64,000 nucleotides of DNA from contig CAXIUT010000036.1 of NCBI GenBank assembly GCA_964035545.1, positions 1 to 64,000 of the forward strand, read 5' to 3'. Position 1 is the first letter of the stretch, and each line of letters starts with the position of its first letter. Positions 37,001 to 49,747 of this stretch are shown one piece after another. Below the pieces are notes generated by a model that worked only from the letters and a program-made list of their open reading frames with translations, searched no databases and was not told the DNA's origin. A program made the position numbers and the translations under genes. This stretch comes from Bugula neritina (Eukaryota > Bryozoa > Gymnolaemata > Cheilostomatida > Bugulidae).

Positions 37001-37798
37001 TTGACTTAATCTCTGATGTATTAAAAAACTATCTAAAATTACTTCATAAATAACAAATCAATTTTTTGAAGTTGGAGACCTATTCTTCAAACTGCAACAA
37101 ATAAGATAATAAAATAGATATTGATAAAAAGGATGTTAATAAACAGACAAATAAACAGCTAGTCAACAAATTATAAAAAGGACCAAATAGATATCACAAA
37201 TGGAACCTATAGATGACAACTATAATAAGATATAAACCAAGTTTCAGATAACAAGAATGTGATTCTTGTCAGTTATTTTGGGTTAAAAGTTGAAAGAAGG
37301 GTAAGATCAAAGATTAGCAGTCTCAGAACAACTTTCAATAATAAAATAATAATAGAGTCTATTAGATATTCTTATTGGATATGTAAGTGGAGTAGATACA
37401 AATATAGAAGAAGATAAGTCCAGTTCATTGATATTAAATAACTTTGAAGCACAATGGATCATTTAGGATTAGATACACCAAAAATCATAACTTTGTTCTA
37501 AATATAACAACTATTTACCACTTGATTATACTCAACTTTCTTTCTAAAAAGATAATAAATCATTAACAGATCTTAGGTCAACTATTTTATTCAACGAAAT
37601 TGGAAAAGATCAGTGAAATACATCAGTATGAAAACTAGAAATGGAAGAGGTTATCTAACTACCTATAGAAATTAGTATTAGTTATTTAATAGAGAGAGTC
37701 TTATCAAGAATTAGAGAAGAGAGATTAGTTGTTTTAAGTTATGTTTATTTATGTGGAGATCATGAGTGAACTTTATAGAGGACTATATTTAGTATTCA
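34083..37798 (+). repeat. TLDc duplicon 3' flank (copy 5), 3.7-kb direct repeat
   Basis: Collinear with 18282-22000. It contains the best AT-hook motif of the array (KKRGRPSKK, 34691-34708), the frameshifted cyclin-like remnant near 34960-35300 and, at 36375-36452, the ordinary sequence that is replaced by telomeric repeats in copy 1. The TLDc genes in front of the two flanks belong to different subfamilies (C at 17100, B here), so gene and flank have been shuffled or converted independently. Confidence 0.8.
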
Positions 37799-38450
37799 GG
37801 ATCTATCATAGTAAAATTCAATAGCTTAATGTACTACTAATAATGGCTCTTTGAAGTGATTGTTTAACCTTCAATCGACTAATATCAAAGGCTGAATATT
37901 ATTTGAATCATTGTTAAGTTGACTCGAAAGGATATGGCATTTGTGGATTTCAGATTTTAGACCTTGATAGAAAAAAATTAGACTTTGCTTTGGATTATTT
38001 TAAAAGAAGTTAATACTCAATAATATTTTAGTAGATATGAATAGTTAGTTAGCACTATTAGACAAATATAATAAAAAAAAGTAGTTTAGGAATTGAGATG
38101 ATAGTTAGGTCAAATTACATGAAGAAATCAGGATAAGAAGAAAGAGTTGAAGGTGATAGTTGATTGAATAAGATAATATAATTGAGAAAAGTAAATATAT
38201 TTTTTGATTGGTTTGTTATTAACATATCTAACTCATATTCTTCATCTCAACAAAATAGTATTAGTGTCATTTAAGTACAAATGATATTTAAATATTATCA
38301 TCTTATGCTGTATTGATAAGTCATACATCTTTATTAGATCATGAAGAGTTTTCATCTTTGAATAGATCAAAGGTATTATGTACACGTTCTTCTTTCTGGT
38401 TGACTATCTGATTATTTTTATTGGTAGTTTACATAGTTAGTCAGAAATAG
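37799..38450. other. Spacer upstream of TLDc copy at 38521
   Basis: About 650 bp of AT-rich sequence resembling, with divergence, the 32000-32830 region. Open stretches are short and unrecognisable. No gene was seen. Confidence 0.45.
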
Positions 38451-38520
38451 TAAGATAAATTAGCAAGAATTATTATATTTGTACTTAAATCGTACTTGAT
38501 ACTGCAAGGTTTATAAAATA

Positions 38521-39708
38521 ATGTAACCAATCAGAGACGAAGAGCTTCAAGCTCTAAGCCAGGCATACCTCAAAATGCCTATTGACCTTAAGTGTGCTTA
38601 AGGTAACAAAGTTGATAAGATGTGTTTGGATTCTTCATGTGCCAATGCTCTTATCTGCTCTGACTACTAGTGTAAGTCATGTTCTGAATACTCTCTAAAC
38701 TATCAGGCGATTCCTTTATTTGGACTAACTAAAAATCTTAATACTTTGGTCGATAACAACAAGGAAATGATCTATGGTTCATTGAAGATAGATAGGGACT
38801 TCATTCAAAATTTTAAGTAAGATCAAATGGATTTCATCAAGAGGTCTCCCTTTAAAGGACTAGAAGAGAAATAAAGATATATTATCCAGGAAATATTTAC
38901 AAAGGTTAATGCTAAGTGTTTGAGTGGAAAATAAGCAAACTAACTTCAAAGTAAAGTCTTTTAGTTGAGTAAAAATCAGAAAGAACATGAAGGAATGAAT
39001 CAGTTGCTTGAAGACTATTCAAAGCAAATGAAAAAATATTGCAACGCTATCAAATAGTTCAGGTAAACTTTTTTCAATAAACTAAATAATGATTTTAATC
39101 CAGCTATCTTAAAAAAAGGAAACAAAGAAGTTGAGGTTAATTTTGATACAATTATTTTGAAGAAAGGAGATAAAGATGTTGAGAAACAAAAGTTGTTTTT
39201 GATGGAGGCTTTAAAAAAGCCAAAGAAGTTGTAACTACTCTACAGAGCATCATAAAATGGTTTTAGAGTATCTGCTTTTCATTAAAAATGTGATAACATC
39301 TAGCATACTCTTACTTTAGTGAGAACTGAGTTTGGTAAAACTATTGGAGGCTATACTAAATACAAGTGGAACCAAGTGAGTCATGGTGATTATGTAAGTG
39401 ATGCAGGAAAGGAAGCTTTTCTGCTGTCTTTGGACTTAAAGTAAAAAATGATTTGTCACAATCAAAATTATATAATATACTGTAAAAATAACTATGGTCC
39501 AACATTTGGAGGTGGAAATGATCTCTAAATATCTGACCAATGCAATAATAATAACTATTCTAGAGCAAACTTAGGTCATTCCTATAATTCTGAAGATAAA
39601 AAATACATTAAAGGCAATAAGTAGACCTGTAAAGCATTTTCTGGAGCAACCTAAAATTATTATTTTAAAGTGGTTGAATACTAAGTATTCAGAGTGATTT
39701 GGTTGTGA
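38521..39708 (+). CDS. TLDc-domain protein, subfamily B
   Basis: An uninterrupted 395-residue frame (MEPIRDEELQALSQ to VVEYEVFRVIWL). The Cys cluster is complete (KCAEGNKVDKMC, CANALIC, CKSCSEYS). The helical middle carries ILKKGNKEVEV and ILKKGDKDVEK. The TLDc domain keeps the family motifs, but one conserved Ser-Glu-Asn reads Ser-TAA-Asn, which is again Glu under the proposed code. TWK of other copies is TCK. Its N-terminal half is very close to the minus-strand copy at 46847-48025. Starts directly after the conserved subfamily B upstream block (38451-38520). Confidence 0.86.
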
Positions 39709-41898
39709 TTGTCATTCATTTGTTATTTGTAAATAATCAATAAATAAGTATCAAAGCAAATAAGCATAAATATGATCTATCATAACTATTAAAAAAAGTA
39801 TTTTGATATCATAATCATGATGATGATGTACTGATAGTTGTATTTGTTAAGATTGTCTTCTACAAATAAATTATGTATTTCATACAATTAAACATTAATA
39901 AAGATTCTGTTGATTTGGGATAGTATTAAGAGAGATGGGTCAGATCAATAATATTTTAGAAATAAATAAACCAATTTTTACCAATATGGTTAAATGCATT
40001 AATTAACAAATCAAACTAAGACAACAAATCAACTAGTAATCAACAATTAAATTAAAAGTAACAAGAAGAAACATTAATAGATTAATACTAGTTATATCAA
40101 TGGGAAAAAGAATTAGATTAATAAAATATTGAGAAAGAAAAAAGAAAAAAGGAAGAAAACCTAAAGGAAGTTCAAAGAGAAGAACAAATAAAAGCAAAAT
40201 GTTACATTTTAAGTTAAAAGTATCGACTAACCAAGAGGTCTAATATCTCATGGAAGGAGTGTAAAGAGGACAAATAAATATGCAAAAATAGTTGAAACCA
40301 TAAGATTTGAAGAGAAATAGATGATAGTCAACAAAAAAAAAGAAGAAAAGAGAAGAAGACCTGAGGAAAGGAACTATATTCAAGGTTATCATCAGAAAAG
40401 AAGCAATTATTATCATAGTGAAAAATAGTTTCGATCAAGATAAACATTTAATGCCAAAAATAAAGGAATATTGACAAAAAGATTTAGTAAATACAGAAGA
40501 AAAGAGATAGTGATCAGAAATTTAGACAGTTTAAAGATAGAGAGTAAAGACATTGATGGGAAGTGAAGTAAAATAATCGATTGATGTAAAAGAAGAGTTA
40601 CTACAGTTATAGGATAAACCTTCAATAATGTTGAATAGCTATGTATTAACTGTTGTGTTACAACTATAAATGGTAGATCGATAGAATGATAAGTTGTTTT
40701 TCAAAGGATTTTGGATATCAGATTGTTAACAAAGGATTAATTCTTGTAGATGTAAAGATAAAAAGTAGAAACTATTAAAATTGTCGAAGTATTATCTCTG
40801 AGAAGGGTAACAAAAGATGAATCGACAAAAGCACTAAGAAATTATAATATTTAAGAAGAAATTGATCAGGTTAAGTAATTTTGATGTTGCTAGTTATCCT
40901 TTAAAGATCTTTCTTCTTTCATAAACTAGTTGTTATGAAGCATCAAAGTAAACATTTATGTCAATTAATGTTATTGGCTAAATTTATTTGGCTTTCGAGT
41001 CAACAGAAAGAAGAGATGCTTGTCAATTCAAAGTATTAGTTAGTTAATCAAAGAGAAAAGCACTTGAAAAACTTTATTAGACTTAGCACTTAAAGATCTT
41101 TTTGAAAAGAAGTTGGCAACTTCAATAATACCAACATATAAACTTTAGGAAGGAGATAACTTGCTGAAGGTTGATTTATCAAAGACCTAGATTGATATCT
41201 TTGCTTGCTTTATAAGAAAATAACTTTAATCATCAAATAGTATAGTTATCATTTAATAGATATGATTATAAATATAGGTTTATTTTAGAAGTACAACTGA
41301 AAAGAAAAAGTTCACTAACTACTTGAAGGTTCGAAGAGAATATTATTATTATCACAATCTATACTTTCATTATTATTTTATGATTGACTGTGAAAAAAAG
41401 AGAATCAAATTGTAAACCAATTAGTAAGCTTAGATGAAATGATTCCATAGCATCTTCTTTTTTATTCTTCAGCAAATAAATGATTATTTTTGCATATTTT
41501 TTATCATTCTATTGTCAATACTAAATATAAGAATAGAATCTTTTGATACATATGAGAAGTTAGAAAGTAAAGGAGATAATAAGATCAAGGATGTCTTATA
41601 GATAATATCAAAAAGTTGTAATACTCTCAATGAAAATCTCAGAATGTTTTCGACTTGTCCAATGTTATGAATAAGGAGGTGATAATTTGAATCAGATAAT
41701 AGAGGCAACTATTAGTTAACTCTCATGAAATTATTTTCTACCATTATTAGTTTCAAAACTGATACTTCAAGTCATAGTTCTCGAGTGATAGAAAATATAA
41801 CATTTTTGGATCTTTATCATGATTTATAAATTATAAGTTATCAAGAGCAAATACTGACTAATTTATGATAAGTATCAATATATTTAATTCTTATTAAA
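39709..41898 (+). repeat. Diverged TLDc duplicon flank (copy 6)
   Basis: The first 600 bp align to the other 3' flanks, including the Lys/Glu-rich ORF remnant near 40080-40380 without a clear AT-hook. Beyond about 40650 similarity fades and no ORF of note was seen. The last 100 bp resemble the upstream side of other TLDc genes. Confidence 0.45.
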
Positions 41899-43077
41899 AT
41901 GTCGAAAGAGACATAAGTAAATAACTTCTAAACAATTTCAACAATCTGATCGTTAAAAACCTAATAATTATCTTTGTCAAAAAGGAAACAAGATCTAAAA
42001 ATTGTGCATCAACTCATAATGTAGCAGATCGATAGGTTACAATAACTCTGAATGTTAAACTTGTGGAATAAAGACTCATCCTTAATGTTACCATGTTGCT
42101 TTTGGTTAAATAACTAATCTTATCAACAAAAGAATCAAATGCTTTCAACATTTAACTCTGAATATCTTTGAGATCGAAGATACTTTTATCAGCAAAATTA
42201 TCTAGAGTAGAAAATAGCTAAAAATATAAATTAAATGATTTGACATCTGAAGAACAAAATATTATTGAAGAAATTTACAAAAAGAACAACAGTTAGTTCT
42301 TGGATGGAAGAAGTGCCTAAAAGTTTTTTAACAATCTGAAGTTGTACAATAAGAATATCAGCACAAATAGTGGAGAAGTGTTGAATAGATATCGAATTGA
42401 AATGAGTTAACTAGTTGAGAAAAGTAATTGAGATTAAGTAAAAGTTTTATCAATAATTTAAAAGAGAAATCAGCCAAAAATAAAAGAAAAATGTTATTGA
42501 AAAGCAAGTAAATAGTAAAATGCCAAAGTTGGATTCTAAAATAACAAAAAACTTCAAGTAAAACTAAATCAATTTCTTGATGTGCTTAATTATCCAAAAA
42601 AAAATAGAATTGGTTTATAGAGGTTCAGAAAATGAGTTCAGAGCTAAGGCTTTCATTAGAAGTGCAAAAACATTGAACAAACTTTGACTTTGGTGAAAAC
42701 TGAATTCGGAAAAACAATTGGCAGCTACTCCAAATACAAATGGAATTAAGTTGCTGATGGTCATAGGGTAAACGACGCAAAGAAGGAAGCCTTTATTTTT
42801 TCACTAGATATGAAGTAGAAGATGACATGTCAAAACTAAAATGGACAATAATTAATTGGATATAACACTAATTATGGTTCATGGTTCGGATATGATGACC
42901 TTCAGCTTGTTGATCAGTGCAATAATAACAGTAATTCCTTAGCTAATTTCTCTAACACATACAATTAAGAAGGTTCCAACAAGTATGCTAACAACCAACA
43001 GAGCTACAGCCTTTTCAGGAGCAACCAATGGCAAGAACTTTCGAGTAGTTGAATACTAGGTGTTTCGAGTGAGGTGA
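41899..43077 (+). pseudogene. TLDc subfamily C pseudogene, most diverged copy
   Basis: ATG 41899 and TGA 43075 correspond to the family's start and end, but at least six frame changes lie between (about 41935, 41960, 42215, 42430, 42590, 42650, 43008). All protein blocks are recognisable: NYLCQKGNKIEKLC, GEVLNRYRIEM, VYRGSENEFRAKAF, IEQTLTLVKTEFGKT, KEAFIFSLDMKEKM and FRVVEYEVFRVR. It is useful for the code question: where the other copies have NI-TAG-HT, this copy has NI-GAA-QT (GAA at 42675-42677). The intact copies are not its recent descendants, so it preserves an older sequence state. Confidence 0.8.
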
Positions 43078-44116
43078 GTTGGTAGTAGAGACAAAGCAGT
43101 TGTGACTATCTCTTCTTTTCAAAGAAAGTGTTGCAAACATTGTTTGTTTCATATTTTGATTATATTTGTTCAAAAGACTTTAATAAATCTATTTTTATTT
43201 TAGTGTATTAAATATAAAAGGTTAACCATCTAAATATTACTATGCTAAACAAAACTATTTCATTTGAGCATCAGTGATAACTATAAAGCAAATCACAAAA
43301 TATTTTAATAAACTAGATTACTATCAGGTTGTGATTCATAATTTTATCAAAATTCAAAGATACTATTATCAGCAATAAAATAGTATCATTGTTTCCAAAA
43401 GACATTATTAATTTTATATTTTTGTTTATAGATATATAACCTCCTCGATGTTTAATTAGTTGCTCCATTGAATCTTATTAATATTCCATAAGATAAGAGA
43501 TTTAGCTGCTATATTGTTTACTCATGAACTCTCTTGTAAAACATTGATATTTTTTTATGGTTTGTTTATCTTATTTAGTAGAGTTAAAACTTAAATATAA
43601 ATGCAGTTCTTGAAATATTATCTCATTATGTTGTCTATATATCTTTTCAATTTTATAATTTGATTTGATTTATTCATTCGACTTGATAAACTTCAAGATG
43701 TTAAAGGTTTCTATCAGATGAGAAATCAAAAAAATATTTCACTATGATTATTATAAATAACTGTCATACGATTTATAACCAAAAGTTAATATACTTTAAG
43801 GATTTTTTTACGATGTGACTACTCAATAAATTTGATTATTTTTAGTATGAACCTATTGTTAGTGAAGATTCAAATAAATAAAAAAGAAGTTAAAGATTTA
43901 GATTGGTTGACTATCCGAAATATTGTCCAAAATATTATCAATCTCTTTTGTTATTTTTCTATAATTTTTTTATTTTTAGACTCAATGTCAAAAAAGTATA
44001 TGAGACTTATAGATACTATCTCAAGAAGATAGTTACAAATGACTAAATACATGAAGAAGAAGTTATAATTACCGAGTAGATGCAGACAAACTCAATAGAT
44101 CTATCTTCAATATTTA
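43078..44116. other. AT-rich spacer
   Basis: About 1 kb without a recognisable gene. The part near 44000-44070 weakly resembles the upstream sides of TLDc genes (near 32470 and 38090). Open frames are short and unsupported. Confidence 0.4.
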
Positions 44117-46846
44117 GATCTAGACAGAAAATTATTATCAGATATAAATGATTAGATATAAAATCGATATAGATATTTATAATGTCATTGAATTGCTTAC
44201 TAGATTATAATAATTGGTTTAATTTCTATTTAAGATGTTTTATTTGCTGAAGTATTTTCATTATCTGTTCAAAGACATCCTTAATAACTTTAAAAAAATA
44301 GCCTGAATACTGTCTACTAACTACAGTTGAATCGTAGCGAGAGGAGGTATTCTAAATATCTTCTTATAATCAAGAAGATTGCGACATAAAACAAACACTA
44401 GCCATTTAACAACTAGATTTATTGAATAGAAATAAATGTAAAAATATAAAAATGATTGTAAAGTAGTCAAAATAACTTGAAAGTTAGAAGTAAAAAATGA
44501 AAGCACATTCATATAAAATAAGTAATTAGATATTAAAAGCATAATTTAAAACAAGTTATGACTAAACTACTGGATATTAGCCATTAATTCTAGTTTATAT
44601 TTAGATCCGCAGTTCATAATATGCTCAAGATCATCAGAACTAGAACATTGAAGTTATTATAAATTTAATTAAAAGGAAAATCAATTTTGTAATGGTAAAA
44701 TAGAAAAACAAATAATATGAAGAATACTTATGTTCTATTGATTTGCTCATTTACTTTTCTTATTTTTATGTTTTAATAGTGAGAGGAAAGATTACTGATG
44801 GAAATATTATGGTTAATAAAATAGTTGAAAAGATATTATGCTGACTAGTAAATTAAATATACTCTTTATATTAATGAATATTAATGATTGATTTCTGGTT
44901 AAATATGAACTCTTCAACTTAGATATTATAAAAATCAAAATTCTAGCTAAAAATACTAACAGAATTCTAGTTTCTCAACTTTGCTTTATTTATCACCAAG
45001 TTTCTCACCACAATATCATGTTTAAACAGGTCAAATATCATTTTTAGATGAAAAAATATCAAGTAAGATGTATAATAAAATTGAAATGATCAACAGAATA
45101 AATTTTGATAAACAATAACTAGATTTATAACTTGACAGTCAATAACTAGGTTAATAACTAGATTGCTAATATTGTTGTTTATGATACTTTTGAGTTGTTT
45201 AACTTATTATCAATAAATAAAAGAAGAGATCAAATAAATCAAATAAATCATTTAATAATATAACTTCTTGACACGAGAACTAATAAAATTCAAAATTATT
45301 TCTTCGAGTTGACATTCGATTTGAATGATTTAACTTTGTAAACTTTCCTAGTATACTATAATTATTTTTAGCAAAAAATCGCATGATAACTAAAGGTCTT
45401 GTAAAAAACTAAATGCAGGCATTTATCTGGGTTGCCAATCGATTCAGAGCTATCAAGACTAAGACTTAAGTAGTTATTCGATAAAATGCACTCAAGAAAG
45501 AAATAAAATCACATTTACATCAAGATAGAATCATCACAGACATTGGACTTAAACATATTAGATAATCACTTTTCTGGTTTAGATGCTGGACAATAAGGAT
45601 AGCGCTAGCAGATAGTCAAAATACTGAACCAACATAACAAGATGAATCCGATGGACATCAAGCCAACCACATCGAAAGGAATCAGCCTAAAAATTATATT
45701 TTATCTTCAACTAAAGCTGTTTTATCTGCAAGTTGTACTTGTTGCTCTTAATTGCCAGTAGCAAAACAACCATTACTGATTTATGCTTGGATTTCAGTTA
45801 ACAATTTACTCCAAGTTCCAAACAATTTGAATCCTGAGGTGATGGATACAGCTAACTTACAAATCAACATGGATGTCTCCAACAATAACATCAACTAAAT
45901 GAACAATCCCTACAACTGATCTGATAGTTTATTGTCTTTAAAGTTTTTGATAAAGAAAGAGGGAATAAGGATTATTATTAACACTAGAATATGTCTGTTA
46001 TTTTGAACTAGAATATGTCTGTTATTTTGTTACTTATTTATTTACTATCATTTTGATAGTTTTTTCCTCTTTTGATTTGATGTATTTGATAATGACTACT
46101 TGACTTTCGATACTAAAGGCTTACCTTAATTGAAATTATCATCTACTGTGATAACACTTGCTTCTCTTTCTGATGATAAACTTGAATACCACTCTTTGCC
46201 TTTTGTTTTTATGAAAGGTCTTCCTCCTTTTTTGCTATTAACTATCTTTTATCTATCTTTACATTCCTTTTTTATCTCTTTCAACATATTTATTTGTGCT
46301 CTTTATCGCCCTTCCCTGAAATAGACCTTTTGGTTGATATCTTTAACTTAAAATTTGACATTGTAATTATATTTGCTCTGACTTCGGTCTTCTCCTACTT
46401 TCCTATTCTTCTTACTTTCTTTATTCCTCTATTAATTAGATTCTTTCTCCTTGTGATTAAACTTATATCAATCTCTTCTATTTTCTTAAGGCTTGTTGCT
46501 TGTTGCAAGTTGCTAGTTGCTTTATTGTTTTAATTTTGATATACTAACTGATGTATTTAGCAATATAGATAGTAGCTGATTTATTTTATTCCAATATTAT
46601 TGATCTCATCCATCTAGCACTATCTTAAATCAACCTAATCTTCATCAATATTTTACGATTAGAAACGTACAGTTTATTTGTTGATATTCATCTTAATAAC
46701 TACAACTATCAATATATCACTTAATTGATTTACGATATAATATCTTGAATAGCTTTTTATGATAGCTATTACTTGATAAACCATTTTAAAATTTATTTAC
46801 TTTGATAATATTTATTGATAATTTACAAATAATAAATGAATGACAA
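44117..46846 (-). repeat. Inverted TLDc duplicon flank (copy 7), shared with 24363-26864
   Basis: Direct repeat of 24363-26864: the left module (44117-45360) includes a frameshifted version of the 24426 ORF, and the right module (45380-46846) is the reverse complement of the TLDc 3' flank. Minus-strand remnants of the cyclin-like and Lys/Glu-rich ORFs are present and broken. The left edge is where the 24287 telomere joins in the other copy. Confidence 0.7.
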
Positions 46847-48025
46847 TCACTTCCAAATCACTCTGAATACTTAGTATTCAACCACTTTAAACTTATAATT
46901 TACAGTTGCTCCAGAAAATGCTTTCCAGGTCTACTTATTGCCTTAAATGTATTTTTTATCTTCAGAATTATAGAAACGACCTAAGTTTGCATAGGATTCG
47001 TTAATATTGCATTGGTCATTTATGTGGAGATCACTACCTCCAAATACTGGACCATAGTTATTGCTACAGTATATTATATGATATTGATCTTGACAAATCA
47101 TTTTTTATTTTAAGTCCAAAGACAGTAGAAAAGCTTCCTTTCCTGCATCACTTACATCATTATTATTCACTTGGTTCCACTTGTATTTAGTATAGCCTCC
47201 AATAGTTTTACCAAACTCAGTTCTCACTAAAGTAAAAGTATGCTAGATGTTATCACATTTATTATGAAAAGCTTTTGCACTAAAACCATTTTCTGATGCT
47301 CTGTAGAGTAGTTACAACTTCTTTGGCTTTTTTAAAGCCTCCATCAAAAACAACTTTTGTTGCTCAACATCTTTATCTCCTTTCTTCAAGATTATTGTAT
47401 CAAAATCATCATCAACTTCTTTATCTCCTTTTTTTAAGATGACTGAGTCCAAGTTATTATTTAGTTTATTAAATATAGTTTACCTGAATTCTTTGATGGC
47501 GTTGCAATATTTTTTCATTTGTTTTGAATAGTTTTCAAGCAACTGATTCATTCCTTCATGTTTTTTGTTGTTTTTACTCAACTAAAACACTTTACTTTGA
47601 AGTTAATTAGCTTATTTTCCACTCAAGCATTTAGAATTAACTTTTGTAAATATTTCCTGGATAATTTGTCTGTATTTCTCTTCTAGTCCTTTAAAAGGAG
47701 ACCTCTTGATGAACTCCATTTGATCTTACTTAAAATTTTGAATGAAGTCCCTATCTATCTTCAATGAACCATAGATCATTTCCTTGTTGTTATCGACCAT
47801 AGCATTTAGATTTTTAGTTAAACCAAACAAAGGAATCGCCTTATAGTTTAGAGAGTATTAAGAACATGACTTACACTAGTAGTTAGAGCAGATAAGAGCA
47901 TTGGCACATGAAGAATCCAAACACATCTTATCAACTGTGTTACCTTAAGGACACTTAAGGTCAATAGGCATTCTGAGGTATGCCTGGCTTAGAGCTTGAA
48001 GCTCTTCGTCCCTGATTGGTTACAT
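46847..48025 (-). CDS. TLDc-domain protein, subfamily B
   Basis: An uninterrupted 392-residue frame (MEPIRDEELQALSQ to VVEYEVFRVIWK). The Cys cluster is KCPEGNTVDKMC, CANALIC, CKSCS, followed by EYSLNYKA. The helical middle has SVILKKGDKEVDDD. The TLDc domain has LLYRASENGF, LVRTEFGKTIGG, FLLSLDLKEKM and NDQCNINES. It is divergent from the full-length EF-hand gene, the mirror image of the 31185/32898 pair. The conserved subfamily B upstream block lies at 48026-48094 in reverse complement. Confidence 0.87.
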
Positions 48026-49043
48026 TTATTTTTTTATAAACCTTGCGATATTAAGTACGATTTAAGTATAAATATAATAATTCTTGCTATTTTATCTTAC
48101 TATTTCTGACTAACTATGAAAGCTACAAATAAAAATAATACGACAGTAGTCAACTAGAAAGAAAAACCTCAAACTTCATGCATATAATTTACTCGAAATG
48201 TAGAACCCTTCATGATCTACTCAAGATGGAGAACCTTTCAATACTAAAAATGATCATACATGATAATATCTCAATCATTTATATCTAAATAGCACTAATA
48301 CTATTATTTGGTTAGTCTACTATCTATCAGCTCTTTCTTCTTATCATGGACTTCTCAAAATAACGACCGAATTATTTTTTGAAATTATTGAACTACTTTA
48401 TTTTCCTCGGGGTATTAATCAAATAACTATTGGTTTTTACTAAAAATATAGTAGTCTAAAACATTTGGTCTTAATTTCTTCAGAAATAATCCAAAATCAA
48501 AGTCTAACTTTTTTCTATGAAGGTCTTCAAAACTAAAAAATATCACATCCTTTAATCAACATACTCTATCAGTAAATCAAGACTAACATTACTAACCACA
48601 TGACAATCGTAGTAGTTTTCGGTGTTGGACTTAGCCAGTTGCAGCCAATCAAGACAATTAATAACTGTATGCTGACCATGGGATAGATAAAATTATATTG
48701 GTATACAAACATAATTTATGATAATAATCTATCCAAGTTGACCATTTTAATAGATCTGACAGTAAATATCATCTGTTTTGTGACTAGTCTTCTCTTATAG
48801 AAAACTGATAATCCAAGTAACTCTCAAAAGAAATTAAAAATAATACTAAAATGGTAGCAAGATAACAAGTTATTTTAGATTGATTTTTTAGTTATGATCG
48901 AAGTAATATTCAATTAGAAATATATAACACTAAGCTTAAGATGCATTTATTATTCTAGTCTGATTAAATAGATATTTAGGGGATGTGAGTTTTTCCTCCA
49001 TGATTTCTATATTATTTTTAAACATCGATTCCAACATTCTTAG
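48026..49043. promoter_or_regulatory. Divergent promoter region, TLDc and EF-hand genes
   Basis: About 1 kb between two head-to-head genes. The 70 bp next to the TLDc gene are the conserved subfamily B block, and the 100 bp next to the EF-hand gene match the inverted copy at 31608-31700. The middle shows no gene. Confidence 0.5.
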
Positions 49044-49544
49044 ATGTACGAGGTCAAACATTCAATGCGTAAGTATCTAACTCGCAAGGAGTAGTTTTAG
49101 GCTCAGCAAGCTTTTAGGATATTCGATCAAGACGGCTCTGGATCTATTTCTATTCGAGTACTTGATTATCTATGATAGTAATTCGACCAGATACTTAAGA
49201 CACTCGGTCAGACTCTTCAGGAGTAGGAGTTGCAGTTGATTATCAGTCAGATCGATAAAGACGGGAATGGATTTATTGATTTTACTTAGTTTTTATAGTT
49301 GGTTGCTCCCAAGATAATAGCTAATCGTAGTGAGAGGGTGTACTTGTAGGCTTTTAAGGTGATTGATGATTCTGATGACGGATTGATTAACAAATAGGAG
49401 TTGCAGAGGGCCAATTATATAAGTAATGCGAAATTGAATGATAGAGAGATCGATCAGATACTTCATTATGTTGATACTCATTTTGATGGGAAGTTGAATT
49501 TTAGTAATGTGCTTAAGATGCTGTATCGAACTCCCAATCAATGA
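49044..49544 (+). CDS. Calmodulin-like EF-hand protein
   Basis: Exons 49044-49157 and 49179-49544 with a 21-nt GT-AG intron; the spliced frame gives 159 residues (MYEVKHSMRKYLT to MLYRTPNQ). Four EF-hands: DQDGSGSISIRE, DKDGNGFIDFTE, DDSDDGLINKEE and a degenerate fourth loop (DTHFDGKLNFSN, Asn at position 12). Glu-12 of loops 1 and 2 is TAA and TAG respectively, and of loop 3 GAG. Calmodulin/centrin-like Ca2+ sensor; ciliates use such proteins at basal bodies, cortex and contractile fibres, but which one this is cannot be told. An in-frame ATG at 49065 is an alternative start. Without the intron the frame would stop at the TGA inside it. Confidence 0.85.
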
Positions 49545-49747
49545 TATCAATAGATTGTTATACTGTTTATTACTTTTATGTTTTGGAGGTAAATGAATAG
49601 AAGTTATGGAAATCGTAATGGTTTATATTTGATTAAATATCTCTAAATAGTTGATAATTTATATCGAATATTGTTATTCTTGATATGAAATAATATATCA
49701 TAAAGTAATTCTCATATATATTTATAATAGTTTCTTATAAAACAAGT

